NCBI GenBank assembly: GCA_027064095.1
Contig: JAMOQI010000043.1
Coordinates: 1 to 43,352, forward strand
DNA: 43,352 nt
Reading direction: 5' to 3'
DNA from: Bacteroidales bacterium
Lineage (GTDB): Bacteria > Bacteroidota > Bacteroidia > Bacteroidales > UBA1556
Shown: positions 35,009-42,886 of the stretch, piece after piece
Numbering within the stretch: the first letter of the stretch is position 1
Layout: each line of letters starts with the position of its first letter
Notes under the pieces: model-generated
Databases searched by the model: none
Told to the model about the DNA's origin: nothing
Seen by the model: only the letters and a program-made list of their open reading frames with translations
Translations under genes and position numbers: made by a program

Positions 35009-35089
35009 TGGTTTGCAGCATAACTGTCTTATTGAAAAGAAACAAACAGTGAAACTAAGACCTAAACTATTAAAACTAATATATTGATT

Positions 35090-37204
35090 ATGATAAAGTA
35101 TAATTCTATTAAAATATTATCAAGTTTCTTAATAATATTTTTTTCAATAATAAACTTACAAGCACAGAATATTGATAGTGCAGCTGTCGATACTAAAGTA
35201 GATTCTATTAAAGTTGAAAAAGTTAAAAAAGAAAAAACTCCAAAAGTTAAAGTTAGTGATTCGACAAAGCTAATGAATGACCTTATTAAAAAAGCTGATA
35301 GAGTTTTTTATGCTGATGAAAAACGCTATGAAAAAGCTTTGGACCTTTATCTTCAAGCTGAGAATATGGGGGCTAAGAGTTCAGATTTATATTATAATAT
35401 TGCTTATTCATATTATAAAATGAAACAATATTCTAATGCAAAGAATTATTTTCAAAAAATGATTCCTACTGATAGCTCTTCTAATATGAAATTATATTAT
35501 TATTTAGCCAGGATAAATGCATTGGAATATAATTTTGATACAGCAATAACCCAGTTTGATACTTATAAACGAAGTCTTAATCCTGACCAATTAAATGAAG
35601 AAGGTAAGGATATTCGTAAAAGGATAAAAGAATGTGAAACAGCTAAAGAGTTTATTAAAAATTCAGGAACCTCTTTTATTGATATTTTGGATACAAATAT
35701 TAATACATTATATGTTGAATATGCACCTATTGTTAGTTTAGATGATAGCTTGTTGTTTTTTACAGCTCGTCGTCCTGATAATATTGGAGGGGGTAGAGAT
35801 AATGAAGGATTATATTACGAGGATATTTATTTTTCTAAGAAAGACAGCAATGGTAATTGGACCAAAGCACAAAATATGGGCAAGGGAATTAATACTTCCG
35901 AGCATGATGCCGCTGCTGGATTATCAGCTGATAAAAAACAAATACTGATATACAGAAGTAGTGGTAATGGCGATTTGTATTTAGCAAAAAGAAACACTGA
36001 TGGATGGTCTAAAGCGAAAAAACTTAATAAGTATATTAATACAGCTTCACATGAAGCTTCAGCTTCTTTCTCTTATGATATGCTCAAATTGTATTTCACT
36101 AGCGATAGAGAAGGTGGTTACGGAGGATTAGATATTTATGTTAGCAATATTGACGAGAAAGGTAATTGGGGAGAGGCGGAAAATCTTAGAGGTAAAATAA
36201 ATACGCCCTACGATGAAGTTAATTTAGTGCCATTGCCTGATGGCAAGACTTTTTATTTTACTTCCAGTGGGCATAATTCAATGGGCGGTTTAGATATTTA
36301 CAAAATAGAATATAAAGACAGTATGTGGAGTGATGCTATCAACCTGGGATATCCAATAAATACTCCAAATGATGATGTTCTTTACAGCATTTCTGCTGAT
36401 GGTAGTATTGCATATATAGGTAGGTCAAATTCTGATTCTACTAAGCATGATATTTATAAGCTTACTTTTATGAAGACGGCTAAACCAACTATCGATGATA
36501 TTGATGTTGTGGATTTAGCAATAGAAAGATATGGTGAACTTTTACCGGAAATTGAACCAGCTGTTAATATTCAAAAAATGAATTTATCAGTTCTCAAAGG
36601 TAAAATTACTGACCAATTATCAGGTGAACCAATTTTTGCTAGTATAGAATTGACTGATAATTCTACAAATCAAGTTGTTGCAACATTTCATTCAAATGAG
36701 CAAACAGGAGATTATCTGGTTTCTTTACCTTCAGGTAAAGATTATGGAATTGCTGTGAAAGCTGAAAATTGCTTGTTTTATTCTGACAATGTATCAGTTA
36801 AGAAAACAAAAGGTTATAACGAAATTGTAAAAGATATTCAGTTGCAAAAAATAACTGTTGGTAGTAAAGTAGTTCTTAAAAACATATTTTTTGCAACAGG
36901 TAAGGCTACATTGACTAAATCATCCGAAACTGAACTTCAAAATTTACTTAAGCTAATGAATGATATTCCAACCCTTAAGATAGAAGTATCAGGACATACT
37001 GATAATGTTGGTAGTGCTAAGAAGAACAAATCGCTAAGCGAAAGAAGAGCCAAAGCTGTTGTTGATTATTTAGTGGCCAATGGTATTTCAATAGATAGAA
37101 TGGTATATAAAGGTTATGGATTTGAAAGACCGATAGCTTCGAATAAAACTAAAGCAGGTCGCCAACAAAATCGAAGAACAGAATTCGAAGTAATATCGCG
37201 TTAA
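35090..37204 (+). CDS. PorE-like TPR/PD40/OmpA envelope protein (first of tandem pair)
   Basis: A 704-residue exported protein; the ATG at 35090 gives the signal peptide (ending IINLQAQ), and a TTG two codons earlier is less likely. Order: lysine-rich linker (about 30-60), TPR region (about 60-190), PD40-type propeller (about 195-460; FFTARRP, YFTSDREGG, FYFTSSGH), carboxypeptidase-regulatory-like domain (about 498-580) and OmpA C-terminal domain (about 590-704). The OmpA domain keeps GHTDNVG and QNRRTEF, so peptidoglycan binding is expected. This is the architecture of PorE, which links the T9SS ring to the wall, but paralogues are common, so the exact role is open. It ends one base before the next gene. 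Confidence 0.9.
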   Translation: MIKYNSIKILSSFLIIFFSIINLQAQNIDSAAVDTKVDSIKVEKVKKEKTPKVKVSDSTKLMNDLIKKADRVFYADEKRYEKALDLYLQAENMGAKSSDLYYNIAYSYYKMKQYSNAKNYFQKMIPTDSSSNMKLYYYLARINALEYNFDTAITQFDTYKRSLNPDQLNEEGKDIRKRIKECETAKEFIKNSGTSFIDILDTNINTLYVEYAPIVSLDDSLLFFTARRPDNIGGGRDNEGLYYEDIYFSKKDSNGNWTKAQNMGKGINTSEHDAAAGLSADKKQILIYRSSGNGDLYLAKRNTDGWSKAKKLNKYINTASHEASASFSYDMLKLYFTSDREGGYGGLDIYVSNIDEKGNWGEAENLRGKINTPYDEVNLVPLPDGKTFYFTSSGHNSMGGLDIYKIEYKDSMWSDAINLGYPINTPNDDVLYSISADGSIAYIGRSNSDSTKHDIYKLTFMKTAKPTIDDIDVVDLAIERYGELLPEIEPAVNIQKMNLSVLKGKITDQLSGEPIFASIELTDNSTNQVVATFHSNEQTGDYLVSLPSGKDYGIAVKAENCLFYSDNVSVKKTKGYNEIVKDIQLQKITVGSKVVLKNIFFATGKATLTKSSETELQNLLKLMNDIPTLKIEVSGHTDNVGSAKKNKSLSERRAKAVVDYLVANGISIDRMVYKGYGFERPIASNKTKAGRQQNRRTEFEVISR

Positions 37205-37205
37205 T

Positions 37206-39254
37206 ATGATTAAAAATAATCTACTGGCAATACTGTTGCTGATCTCAACTCTTGCTTTTGCACAAAGAGATGTAGAGTTTATTAAGGCTAATTTTCCTGA
37301 TAATAAGGTAGAATTAAAAGATGCTTTAAAGAATATAGAAGATGGCGATTACTATTATAATCTTGGCAGCTCTAATATTGAAATAGCATTAGATTATTAT
37401 CTTAGAGCTAATAAATTTAATCCTAATAGTTCAGAATTGAATTATAAAATAGGGCTTTGTTATTTAGAAGCAAAGCCTGTAAAAGAAGGAATAAAGTATT
37501 TTAAGAAAGCCAAGAAACTTAACCCCAAAGTTAACGATGATTATTACTGGTATTTTGCTAAAGCATATCATTTGGATTTACAATTCGATACAGCCATAAA
37601 GTATTATAAGTACTATAAAGATAATTTGCCACCAAGTAAGGCTTCTGAGATAGATAATATAGAGCGGAGTATCGAAGAATGTAAGAATGGAAAAGAGTTG
37701 ATAAAAAAGCCGGTAAGGGTTTTTATCGAAAATATAGGTTCTACAATAAATGGTGAGTATCCTGATTATGGTGCCGTTGTGAATATGGATGAGTCGATGA
37801 TATTTTATACTTCCAGACGGCCTACAACAACCGGGGGTAATCGTAATCCGTTGGATATGATGTATTTTGAAGATGCCTATTGGAGTATTAAGAGAAATGA
37901 TTTATGGTTGCCTGCAAAAAATATGGCTAAACCAATTAATACTGTTGGACATGACGCTGTGGTTGGTATTGCACCCGATGGGCAAACTTTGCTTATATAT
38001 AGAGACAATAATAGTGGGGATATATATTGGAGTAAACAAAAGGGAGATAAATGGACAAAACCTAATGCTTTTCCTGAGCCTATAAATTCTAAATATCAAG
38101 AATCTTCAGCTGCTTTTTCTTATGATGGTAAAAGAATTTTCTTTGTTAGTAATAGACCAGGTGGTTATGGTGGCAAGGATATATATTATTGTGATAGAAT
38201 GAAAAATGGAAAATGGGGGAAAGCTATAAATCTTGGTAATACTATTAATTCTTCTTATGATGAAATTGCTGTATTTGTACAAGCAGATGGAAAGACAATA
38301 TATTTTAGTTCTGAAGGCCATTATGGAATGGGTAGTTTCGATATTTTTAAATCGGTTTATGAAAATGGGAAATGGAGTAAACCTGAAAATCTTGGATATC
38401 CAATAAATTCTCCAGACCCTGATGTGTTTTTTAGTATAGGGGCTTCTGGTAGAAATGCATATTTTTCTAGTAATAGAGAAGAAGGAATGGGTGACCAAGA
38501 TATTTATAAAATTATCTTTTTGGGGCCAGAAAAAAATCCTGTTTATTCTACTGAGGATCCGTTAATTGCTAGCAATACGATGGGATTTAAAGAGGCTGAT
38601 ATTGAAAATAAGATTAGTATGCAATCAAGTCAACTCACTCTGTTGAAGGGGATTGTTATAGACGAAATAACGGAGGCGCCTATTGAAGCAAAAATTGAAC
38701 TTATTGATAATGACGAAGGAGAAGTGCTTGCTACTTTTAATTCTAATAGCGCAAGTGGTAAATATCTAATTTCATTACCGTCGGGACATAACTATGGTTT
38801 GTCAATAAGTGCTGATGGCTATTTGTTTTATTCTGCCAATTTTATTATTCCTAAAGCTGAAGCTTATAAAGAAGTGGTAAAAGATGTTAAGTTGCAGAGA
38901 ATAGAAATTGGTAAGGGCATTGCATTGAAGAATATTTTCTTTGAATATAAGAAAGCTAACCTAAATAAGGAATCGAAGGTAGAGTTAAAAAGATTGGTTA
39001 ACTTAATGATAAAATATCCTACTCTAAGGCTTGAAATTAGTGGGCACACTGATAATGTCGGCGATGAAGAATATAACCAGAAATTATCTCTCCGAAGAGC
39101 TAATGCCGTGGTTGAATATTTGGTGCGTAATGGTATTCAATCTGATAGGCTTGTGGCTAAAGGTTATGGCTTTTCTAAACCAATTGCTAGCAATGATAGT
39201 GAGTTGGGACGTCAGCAAAATAGGAGATCCGAAATTAAAGTGATAGGAAAGTAG
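37206..39254 (+). CDS. PorE-like TPR/PD40/OmpA envelope protein (second of tandem pair)
   Basis: A 682-residue paralogue of the preceding gene with the same domain order: signal peptide (ending LAFAQ), TPR region (about 40-170), PD40 propeller (about 175-445; FYTSRRP, FFVSNRPGGYGG, YFSSNREEGMG), regulatory-like domain (about 478-560) and OmpA domain (about 568-682; GHTDNVG, QNRRSEI). The OmpA halves of the two are clearly similar over their full length; the propellers are more divergent. The start lies one base after the upstream stop, so the two are translated from one message. The tandem copy probably arose by gene duplication and has since diverged. Confidence 0.9.
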   Translation: MIKNNLLAILLLISTLAFAQRDVEFIKANFPDNKVELKDALKNIEDGDYYYNLGSSNIEIALDYYLRANKFNPNSSELNYKIGLCYLEAKPVKEGIKYFKKAKKLNPKVNDDYYWYFAKAYHLDLQFDTAIKYYKYYKDNLPPSKASEIDNIERSIEECKNGKELIKKPVRVFIENIGSTINGEYPDYGAVVNMDESMIFYTSRRPTTTGGNRNPLDMMYFEDAYWSIKRNDLWLPAKNMAKPINTVGHDAVVGIAPDGQTLLIYRDNNSGDIYWSKQKGDKWTKPNAFPEPINSKYQESSAAFSYDGKRIFFVSNRPGGYGGKDIYYCDRMKNGKWGKAINLGNTINSSYDEIAVFVQADGKTIYFSSEGHYGMGSFDIFKSVYENGKWSKPENLGYPINSPDPDVFFSIGASGRNAYFSSNREEGMGDQDIYKIIFLGPEKNPVYSTEDPLIASNTMGFKEADIENKISMQSSQLTLLKGIVIDEITEAPIEAKIELIDNDEGEVLATFNSNSASGKYLISLPSGHNYGLSISADGYLFYSANFIIPKAEAYKEVVKDVKLQRIEIGKGIALKNIFFEYKKANLNKESKVELKRLVNLMIKYPTLRLEISGHTDNVGDEEYNQKLSLRRANAVVEYLVRNGIQSDRLVAKGYGFSKPIASNDSELGRQQNRRSEIKVIGK

Positions 39255-39296
39255 TGCTTGGAAATAATAATCTCCTTTAAATATTGTTATTGGAAT

Positions 39297-39935
39297 ATGA
39301 ATTACTCAAAAGTTGTCTGGATTAGTGTTTTCTTGCTTTTTTGTTTTAATGTTAATGCTCAAGAGGAAAATGAAAAAGACTTAATACAATTTTCTGGTGT
39401 TGTTGTTACTGCCGATAGCCTTAAACCTATACCGTTTGTTAATATTCGTATTGCTGGAACAACATTGGGTACATCTGCCGACTATTATGGTTTCTTTTCT
39501 TTTGTAGCTCATAAAGGTGATACAATATTATTTAGCTATGTAGGTTTTGGGACTTCTAGATATTATATTGCTGATACTCTATCTTCAACGCGCTACTCGC
39601 TATTTCAGATGATGCAAACGGATACAATACTGTTAACAGAAACAGTCATTTATCCTTGGCCAACAATTTCCGCATTGGAGTATGCTATTATTAATCATAA
39701 AGTTCAGGAGGATGACTATGATAGAGCAATGAAGAATCTGGCAATAGAAGAAATGAAAGAGAGAGGCGATGCTTTAGCAATGGATGGCGCAATGAATTAT
39801 CGTTATCAAATGCAGCAAAGAGTTAATAAGGCATATTATAATGGTCAATATATGCCATACCAATGGTTAAATCCTTTTGCATGGGCAGAATTTATAAAAG
39901 CGTGGAAAGAAGGAAAATTTAAAAAGAAGAATTAG
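39297..39935 (+). CDS. Exported carboxypeptidase-regulatory-like domain protein
   Basis: A 212-residue exported protein with signal peptide (VWISVFLLFCFNVNAQ); the ATG at 39297 is chosen over a TTG at 39258. After the signal peptide comes one beta-sandwich domain of the CarboxypepD_reg-like type (VVVTADSLKPIPFVNIRIAG, then SADYYGFFSF, then DTILFSYVGFG). In most Bacteroidota proteins this module precedes a TonB-dependent receptor barrel; here it stands alone. The C-terminal third is helical and rich in Met, Tyr and charged residues, with no known family. It lies 42 bases after the second PorE-like gene and closes the operon. Only seven bases separate its stop from that of the converging GT2 gene. 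Confidence 0.82.
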   Translation: MNYSKVVWISVFLLFCFNVNAQEENEKDLIQFSGVVVTADSLKPIPFVNIRIAGTTLGTSADYYGFFSFVAHKGDTILFSYVGFGTSRYYIADTLSSTRYSLFQMMQTDTILLTETVIYPWPTISALEYAIINHKVQEDDYDRAMKNLAIEEMKERGDALAMDGAMNYRYQMQQRVNKAYYNGQYMPYQWLNPFAWAEFIKAWKEGKFKKKN

Positions 39936-39942
39936 TGAGTTT

Positions 39943-41154
39943 TTATTTTTGAATAGTTTTCTTGCTTAGCTTTATTATTAAATAACTTATAATAAAGGTT
40001 ACAAAACCTGCAGCCAATGCCAATATAAAAGCCCCAATAATATATTGATAAAGACTGTAGCCCATTTTATTAATAAAAATTCCATATTCTCCAATTTCTA
40101 TATATTTTAAATTATCGAGTATTATTTGCATATCTGAATTTCCAAATATTACACCCCCAAGCCAGTAACTTGCTATAAGTATAAAAGGGATAAGTGGGGG
40201 AATACTGATATTTGCAGCTACTATTACTAAAGCTTTATTCAGTTTCATTTGCTGTGCCAAGAAGAATGCTACTAACATTTGAAATCCCCATATCGGAACT
40301 ATGCCCATAAAAACGCCAAAACCTAACGTAAAACTAACCTTCTCGTCGCTTTCGTTATGTGCAGTAATTTGTTCTTTTAGGATTTTCCTTAAGTCATTTT
40401 TAAAAAAATAAAGTATAAAATCTCTTGGTTTTATATATAATAAAGCAATAGTGGTAAGAATAGCATTTAATACACTAATTCTAAAGAAATCTTTAAAAGG
40501 TCTAAAATGAGAGACTCTTTCATCTTCATTATAATATTTTACTCCTACATTCACGGAGTCTACTTTGACTCCTCTCCACGAACTACGTATTAAAACTTCA
40601 ATTTCGAATTCGAATTTCTTAGTATAAAATTTTAATTCTTTATATTCTTCAATAGGGTATAGGCGGTAACCTGTTTGAGTGTCAGGTTGTTTATCTCCTG
40701 TTTCAACCCAATACCAGAAATTTGAAAATCGATTACCAAAACTACTTTTGCTTGGTATTCCTTCCTGATTCATATTCCTATTACCGAGAATAAGGCAGGC
40801 TTCATTTTGCTCATCGAGCTTGTCAATAAATAAAGGGATATCTTTTGCAAAATGTTGACCGTCTGAATCTATGCTAATAGCATATTTATATCCTTGTTTA
40901 GTTGCTATTTTGAAGCCTTGTCGTAATGCCCAACCTTTACCTACATTGTCTTTATATGAATGAACAATTATTTTGTTGCCAAAATTCTTAAGAATTTCAA
41001 GTGTGCTGTCAGTACTTCCATCATTTATTACTATAAGAGGTGCATTATAAGATAAAATATCAGAAATAACTTGCTCAATGGTCCCTGCATTATTGTAGGT
41101 TGCCATTATAACACAGCAGTTTAGTTCTTGAAATTTATCTTTTAAGTCTGGCAT
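39943..41154 (-). CDS. Glycosyltransferase family 2 / DUF2062 fusion
   Basis: A 403-residue membrane protein. Residues about 10-230 are a GT-A fold of family 2, close to dolichol-phosphate-mannose synthase types (CVIMATYNNAGTI, VINDGSTDST, the metal-binding ISIDSDGQH). Residues about 265-395 are a DUF2062 domain with several membrane segments (GFGVFMGIVPIWGFQM, NISIPPLIPFILIASYW). Such fusions occur in aryl-polyene/flexirubin-type clusters, where they may glycosylate or otherwise modify the envelope-bound product; this is inference. Its ATG overlaps the stop of the hotdog gene by one base, so it is translationally coupled to it. Confidence 0.9.
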   Translation of the reverse strand: MPDLKDKFQELNCCVIMATYNNAGTIEQVISDILSYNAPLIVINDGSTDSTLEILKNFGNKIIVHSYKDNVGKGWALRQGFKIATKQGYKYAISIDSDGQHFAKDIPLFIDKLDEQNEACLILGNRNMNQEGIPSKSSFGNRFSNFWYWVETGDKQPDTQTGYRLYPIEEYKELKFYTKKFEFEIEVLIRSSWRGVKVDSVNVGVKYYNEDERVSHFRPFKDFFRISVLNAILTTIALLYIKPRDFILYFFKNDLRKILKEQITAHNESDEKVSFTLGFGVFMGIVPIWGFQMLVAFFLAQQMKLNKALVIVAANISIPPLIPFILIASYWLGGVIFGNSDMQIILDNLKYIEIGEYGIFINKMGYSLYQYIIGAFILALAAGFVTFIISYLIIKLSKKTIQK

Positions 41155-41523
41155 TATTTTGTGTATTCAGCTGAGTATTTTAACATAGTTTTATTTCCTT
41201 CAAGAGTGCTTTTTATTGTCGCTTTTAGCTTAATTGTGTCTGCAATGTTCCACTTTAAGTCAATAATTAAATTTGAATTTTCTAATGGATTAATCATTCC
41301 AAGATACTTTATATTTTTCGCAGCAATTAATAAAACAGATTCTCCCAAAGCATTTTCTAATAACTCTTGTACTATCTCAATTTGAATAGCTCCTGGAAGG
41401 AGAGGAAATTTAGGGAAATGTCCTTGATATATACTATGTTTAGTGTTTAACGCAATTCTGTAAACAGCGGAGTCTTCCGATATGTTTTTTTTTCTCTATT
41501 ATGTAATATTTTTCTAAACTCAT
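41154..41523 (-). pseudogene. Hotdog-fold (FabZ/ApeP-like) dehydratase, frameshifted at a nine-A run
   Basis: From ATG 41523 the frame reads MSLEKYYIIEKKK and stops after 27 codons (41440-41442). Removing one base from the A9 run (plus-strand T run 41485-41493) joins it to a frame running to the stop at 41154-41156. That gives a 122-residue protein containing GHFPKFPLLPG, the catalytic-histidine motif of hotdog 3-hydroxyacyl-ACP dehydratases, followed by IQIEIVQELLENALG. In aryl-polyene clusters a small hotdog dehydratase of this type acts on the polyene chain. The break may be a pseudogene, a phase-variable tract, transcriptional slippage or a sequencing error. The gene lies seven bases after the unknown exported protein gene and shares one base with the GT2 gene. 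Confidence 0.85.
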
Positions 41524-41529
41524 GGGCAA

Positions 41530-42144
41530 TTATTTTATGAAAGTAAGTTGTATAGAAAGCCTATTTTGGTGATGGTGAATTGAAATGCTTTTAGGATATG
41601 GATTCTTGATATTTGCTATTATGGTGGTTTCCCTTTTTATGAAAAATTTACTTCGTACTATTTTATTTATATCGCCATAATTATTGCAATAGTATTTTCG
41701 TTTTCCTTGGTAATAATAAGTATATATTTCCCCCTCTTTATTATATTTTACTTTTGCTTTTTCCCAACTGGCAAAATTTAAAAATAAACTCTCGAAATCT
41801 CTTCGCAACGTATTTATAATTATCTTTTTATCGAGATATTTAATGCAAGAATGAAGGACAAAAGGTTTTTCTTTATTATCAAAAAATTCCATTTCAAATA
41901 TCTTCATTCCCAACTCCGTAACCATTGCTACTCTATAAGAATTGCTATCGCTTTTCTTAATAATAAGCATACCACTTAGTATTTTTTCCTTATAGTTGAT
42001 TTTAGCACGATAAAGATATTTGCCCTTTAAATCCGAAAATATTGAAATAGATTCTGCTGGTATCTTTTGCTGATGTGCTTCTACCAATTTTGGACTTAAA
42101 ATACTAAGAACGAAGCTTAAAAATACTATCTGGAATTTGCCCAT
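41530..42144 (-). CDS. Exported protein of the pigment-type cluster, unknown function
   Basis: A 204-residue protein with an N-terminal signal sequence (FQIVFLSFVLSILSPKLVEAH). No lipobox cysteine is present. The mature part is beta-rich, with basic patches and a C-terminal His-rich stretch (SIHHHQNRL). I do not recognise a family with confidence. Position between a LolA-like carrier and a hotdog dehydratase suggests a role like the DUF3261-type proteins of other aryl-polyene clusters, which is inference. It overlaps the LolA-like gene by 41 bases; since the signal peptide needs this start, the overlap seems real. Confidence 0.7.
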   Translation of the reverse strand: MGKFQIVFLSFVLSILSPKLVEAHQQKIPAESISIFSDLKGKYLYRAKINYKEKILSGMLIIKKSDSNSYRVAMVTELGMKIFEMEFFDNKEKPFVLHSCIKYLDKKIIINTLRRDFESLFLNFASWEKAKVKYNKEGEIYTYYYQGKRKYYCNNYGDINKIVRSKFFIKRETTIIANIKNPYPKSISIHHHQNRLSIQLTFIK

Positions 42145-42781
42145 TTATTATTCTTTGATTGAATTTTATATATGTATAATCGTCTGTATTTTCGTTTAGT
42201 TTTATGCCTATTACTCCAAAATCTATTTTGTTAAAATATATTTCAATACTATTTAAAACATCTGTCATAGCTGTATTTTGTGGTAATAAGCGCGCCATAT
42301 ATTCATTATTACTAGAAAAATATTCAATTTTAAAGTCTTTAGAACTTAATATATTTCCATTTAATGAACTCAAAAGTAATTTATTTATTTCCTTAAATAT
42401 AGGATTTGATGACATATCATATTCTTTTAGGCTTTCTTCATCTTTTATTTGTACTTTGTTTTTAGTGAGCACTATAGTGTAGGATATTGGAGTGTTGTAT
42501 TGCCAACGGATAGAATTTGGCTTTTTAAAATAGAACTCTCCTTTACTTATTATTACTTCTTCAAATAAGTCTAGATGTTTTTCTTGGATAAAATCGCTAT
42601 GAATATTTATTGTAGAATTTGCTTTTAATATAATTTTCTGTTTTAAACTTTCCGGATTTTCAATTTTTACATAATCATGTTTTTCAATACTCTGAATTGA
42701 GTTTAAAGTAGTAGTTCTAAAACTGATAAAAACCAATAGTAAAACTAATATGCTATTTAAAGATTTTTTGTACAATGTCAT
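42104..42781 (-). CDS. LolA-like outer-membrane lipoprotein carrier
   Basis: A 225-residue exported protein of the LolA superfamily: N-terminal signal sequence (about 1-25), then the half-barrel beta-sheet pattern with DFIQEKHLDLFEE and GEFYFKKPNSIRWQYNTP, the latter matching the LolA segment with the P-x-x-x-R-W core. LolA proteins carry hydrophobic lipid moieties across the periplasm. In aryl-polyene clusters a specialised LolA-like protein probably shuttles the polyene lipid. This copy sits beside an unknown exported protein and the hotdog gene, not in a lipoprotein-sorting context. A Lys-rich, divergent sequence separates it from canonical LolA. Confidence 0.85.
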   Translation of the reverse strand: MTLYKKSLNSILVLLLVFISFRTTTLNSIQSIEKHDYVKIENPESLKQKIILKANSTINIHSDFIQEKHLDLFEEVIISKGEFYFKKPNSIRWQYNTPISYTIVLTKNKVQIKDEESLKEYDMSSNPIFKEINKLLLSSLNGNILSSKDFKIEYFSSNNEYMARLLPQNTAMTDVLNSIEIYFNKIDFGVIGIKLNENTDDYTYIKFNQRIINGQIPDSIFKLRS

Positions 42782-42886
42782 ATATTTATAGTTTTATCGG
42801 CTATATGAGTCGCCTGAAAAAAATATTCATTCCTCTTTGTATGCCTGTTAGCAGGCAGGCGTTTAATGACTATTTTTTGTCAAAGT

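Noticed and set aside
35084-35089. TTG start two codons before the first tandem PorE-like gene
   Set aside because: The ATG at 35090 gives a normal signal peptide and there is no support for the rarer codon.
41154-41348. A 64-codon frame starting at TTG as a separate small gene
   Set aside because: It is only the 3' part of the frameshifted hotdog dehydratase; restoring the frame at the nine-A tract joins it to the ATG at 41523.
42843-42856. GCCTG-TTAG-CAGGC palindrome as a terminator
   Set aside because: The stem is only five base pairs and no T run follows on either strand.
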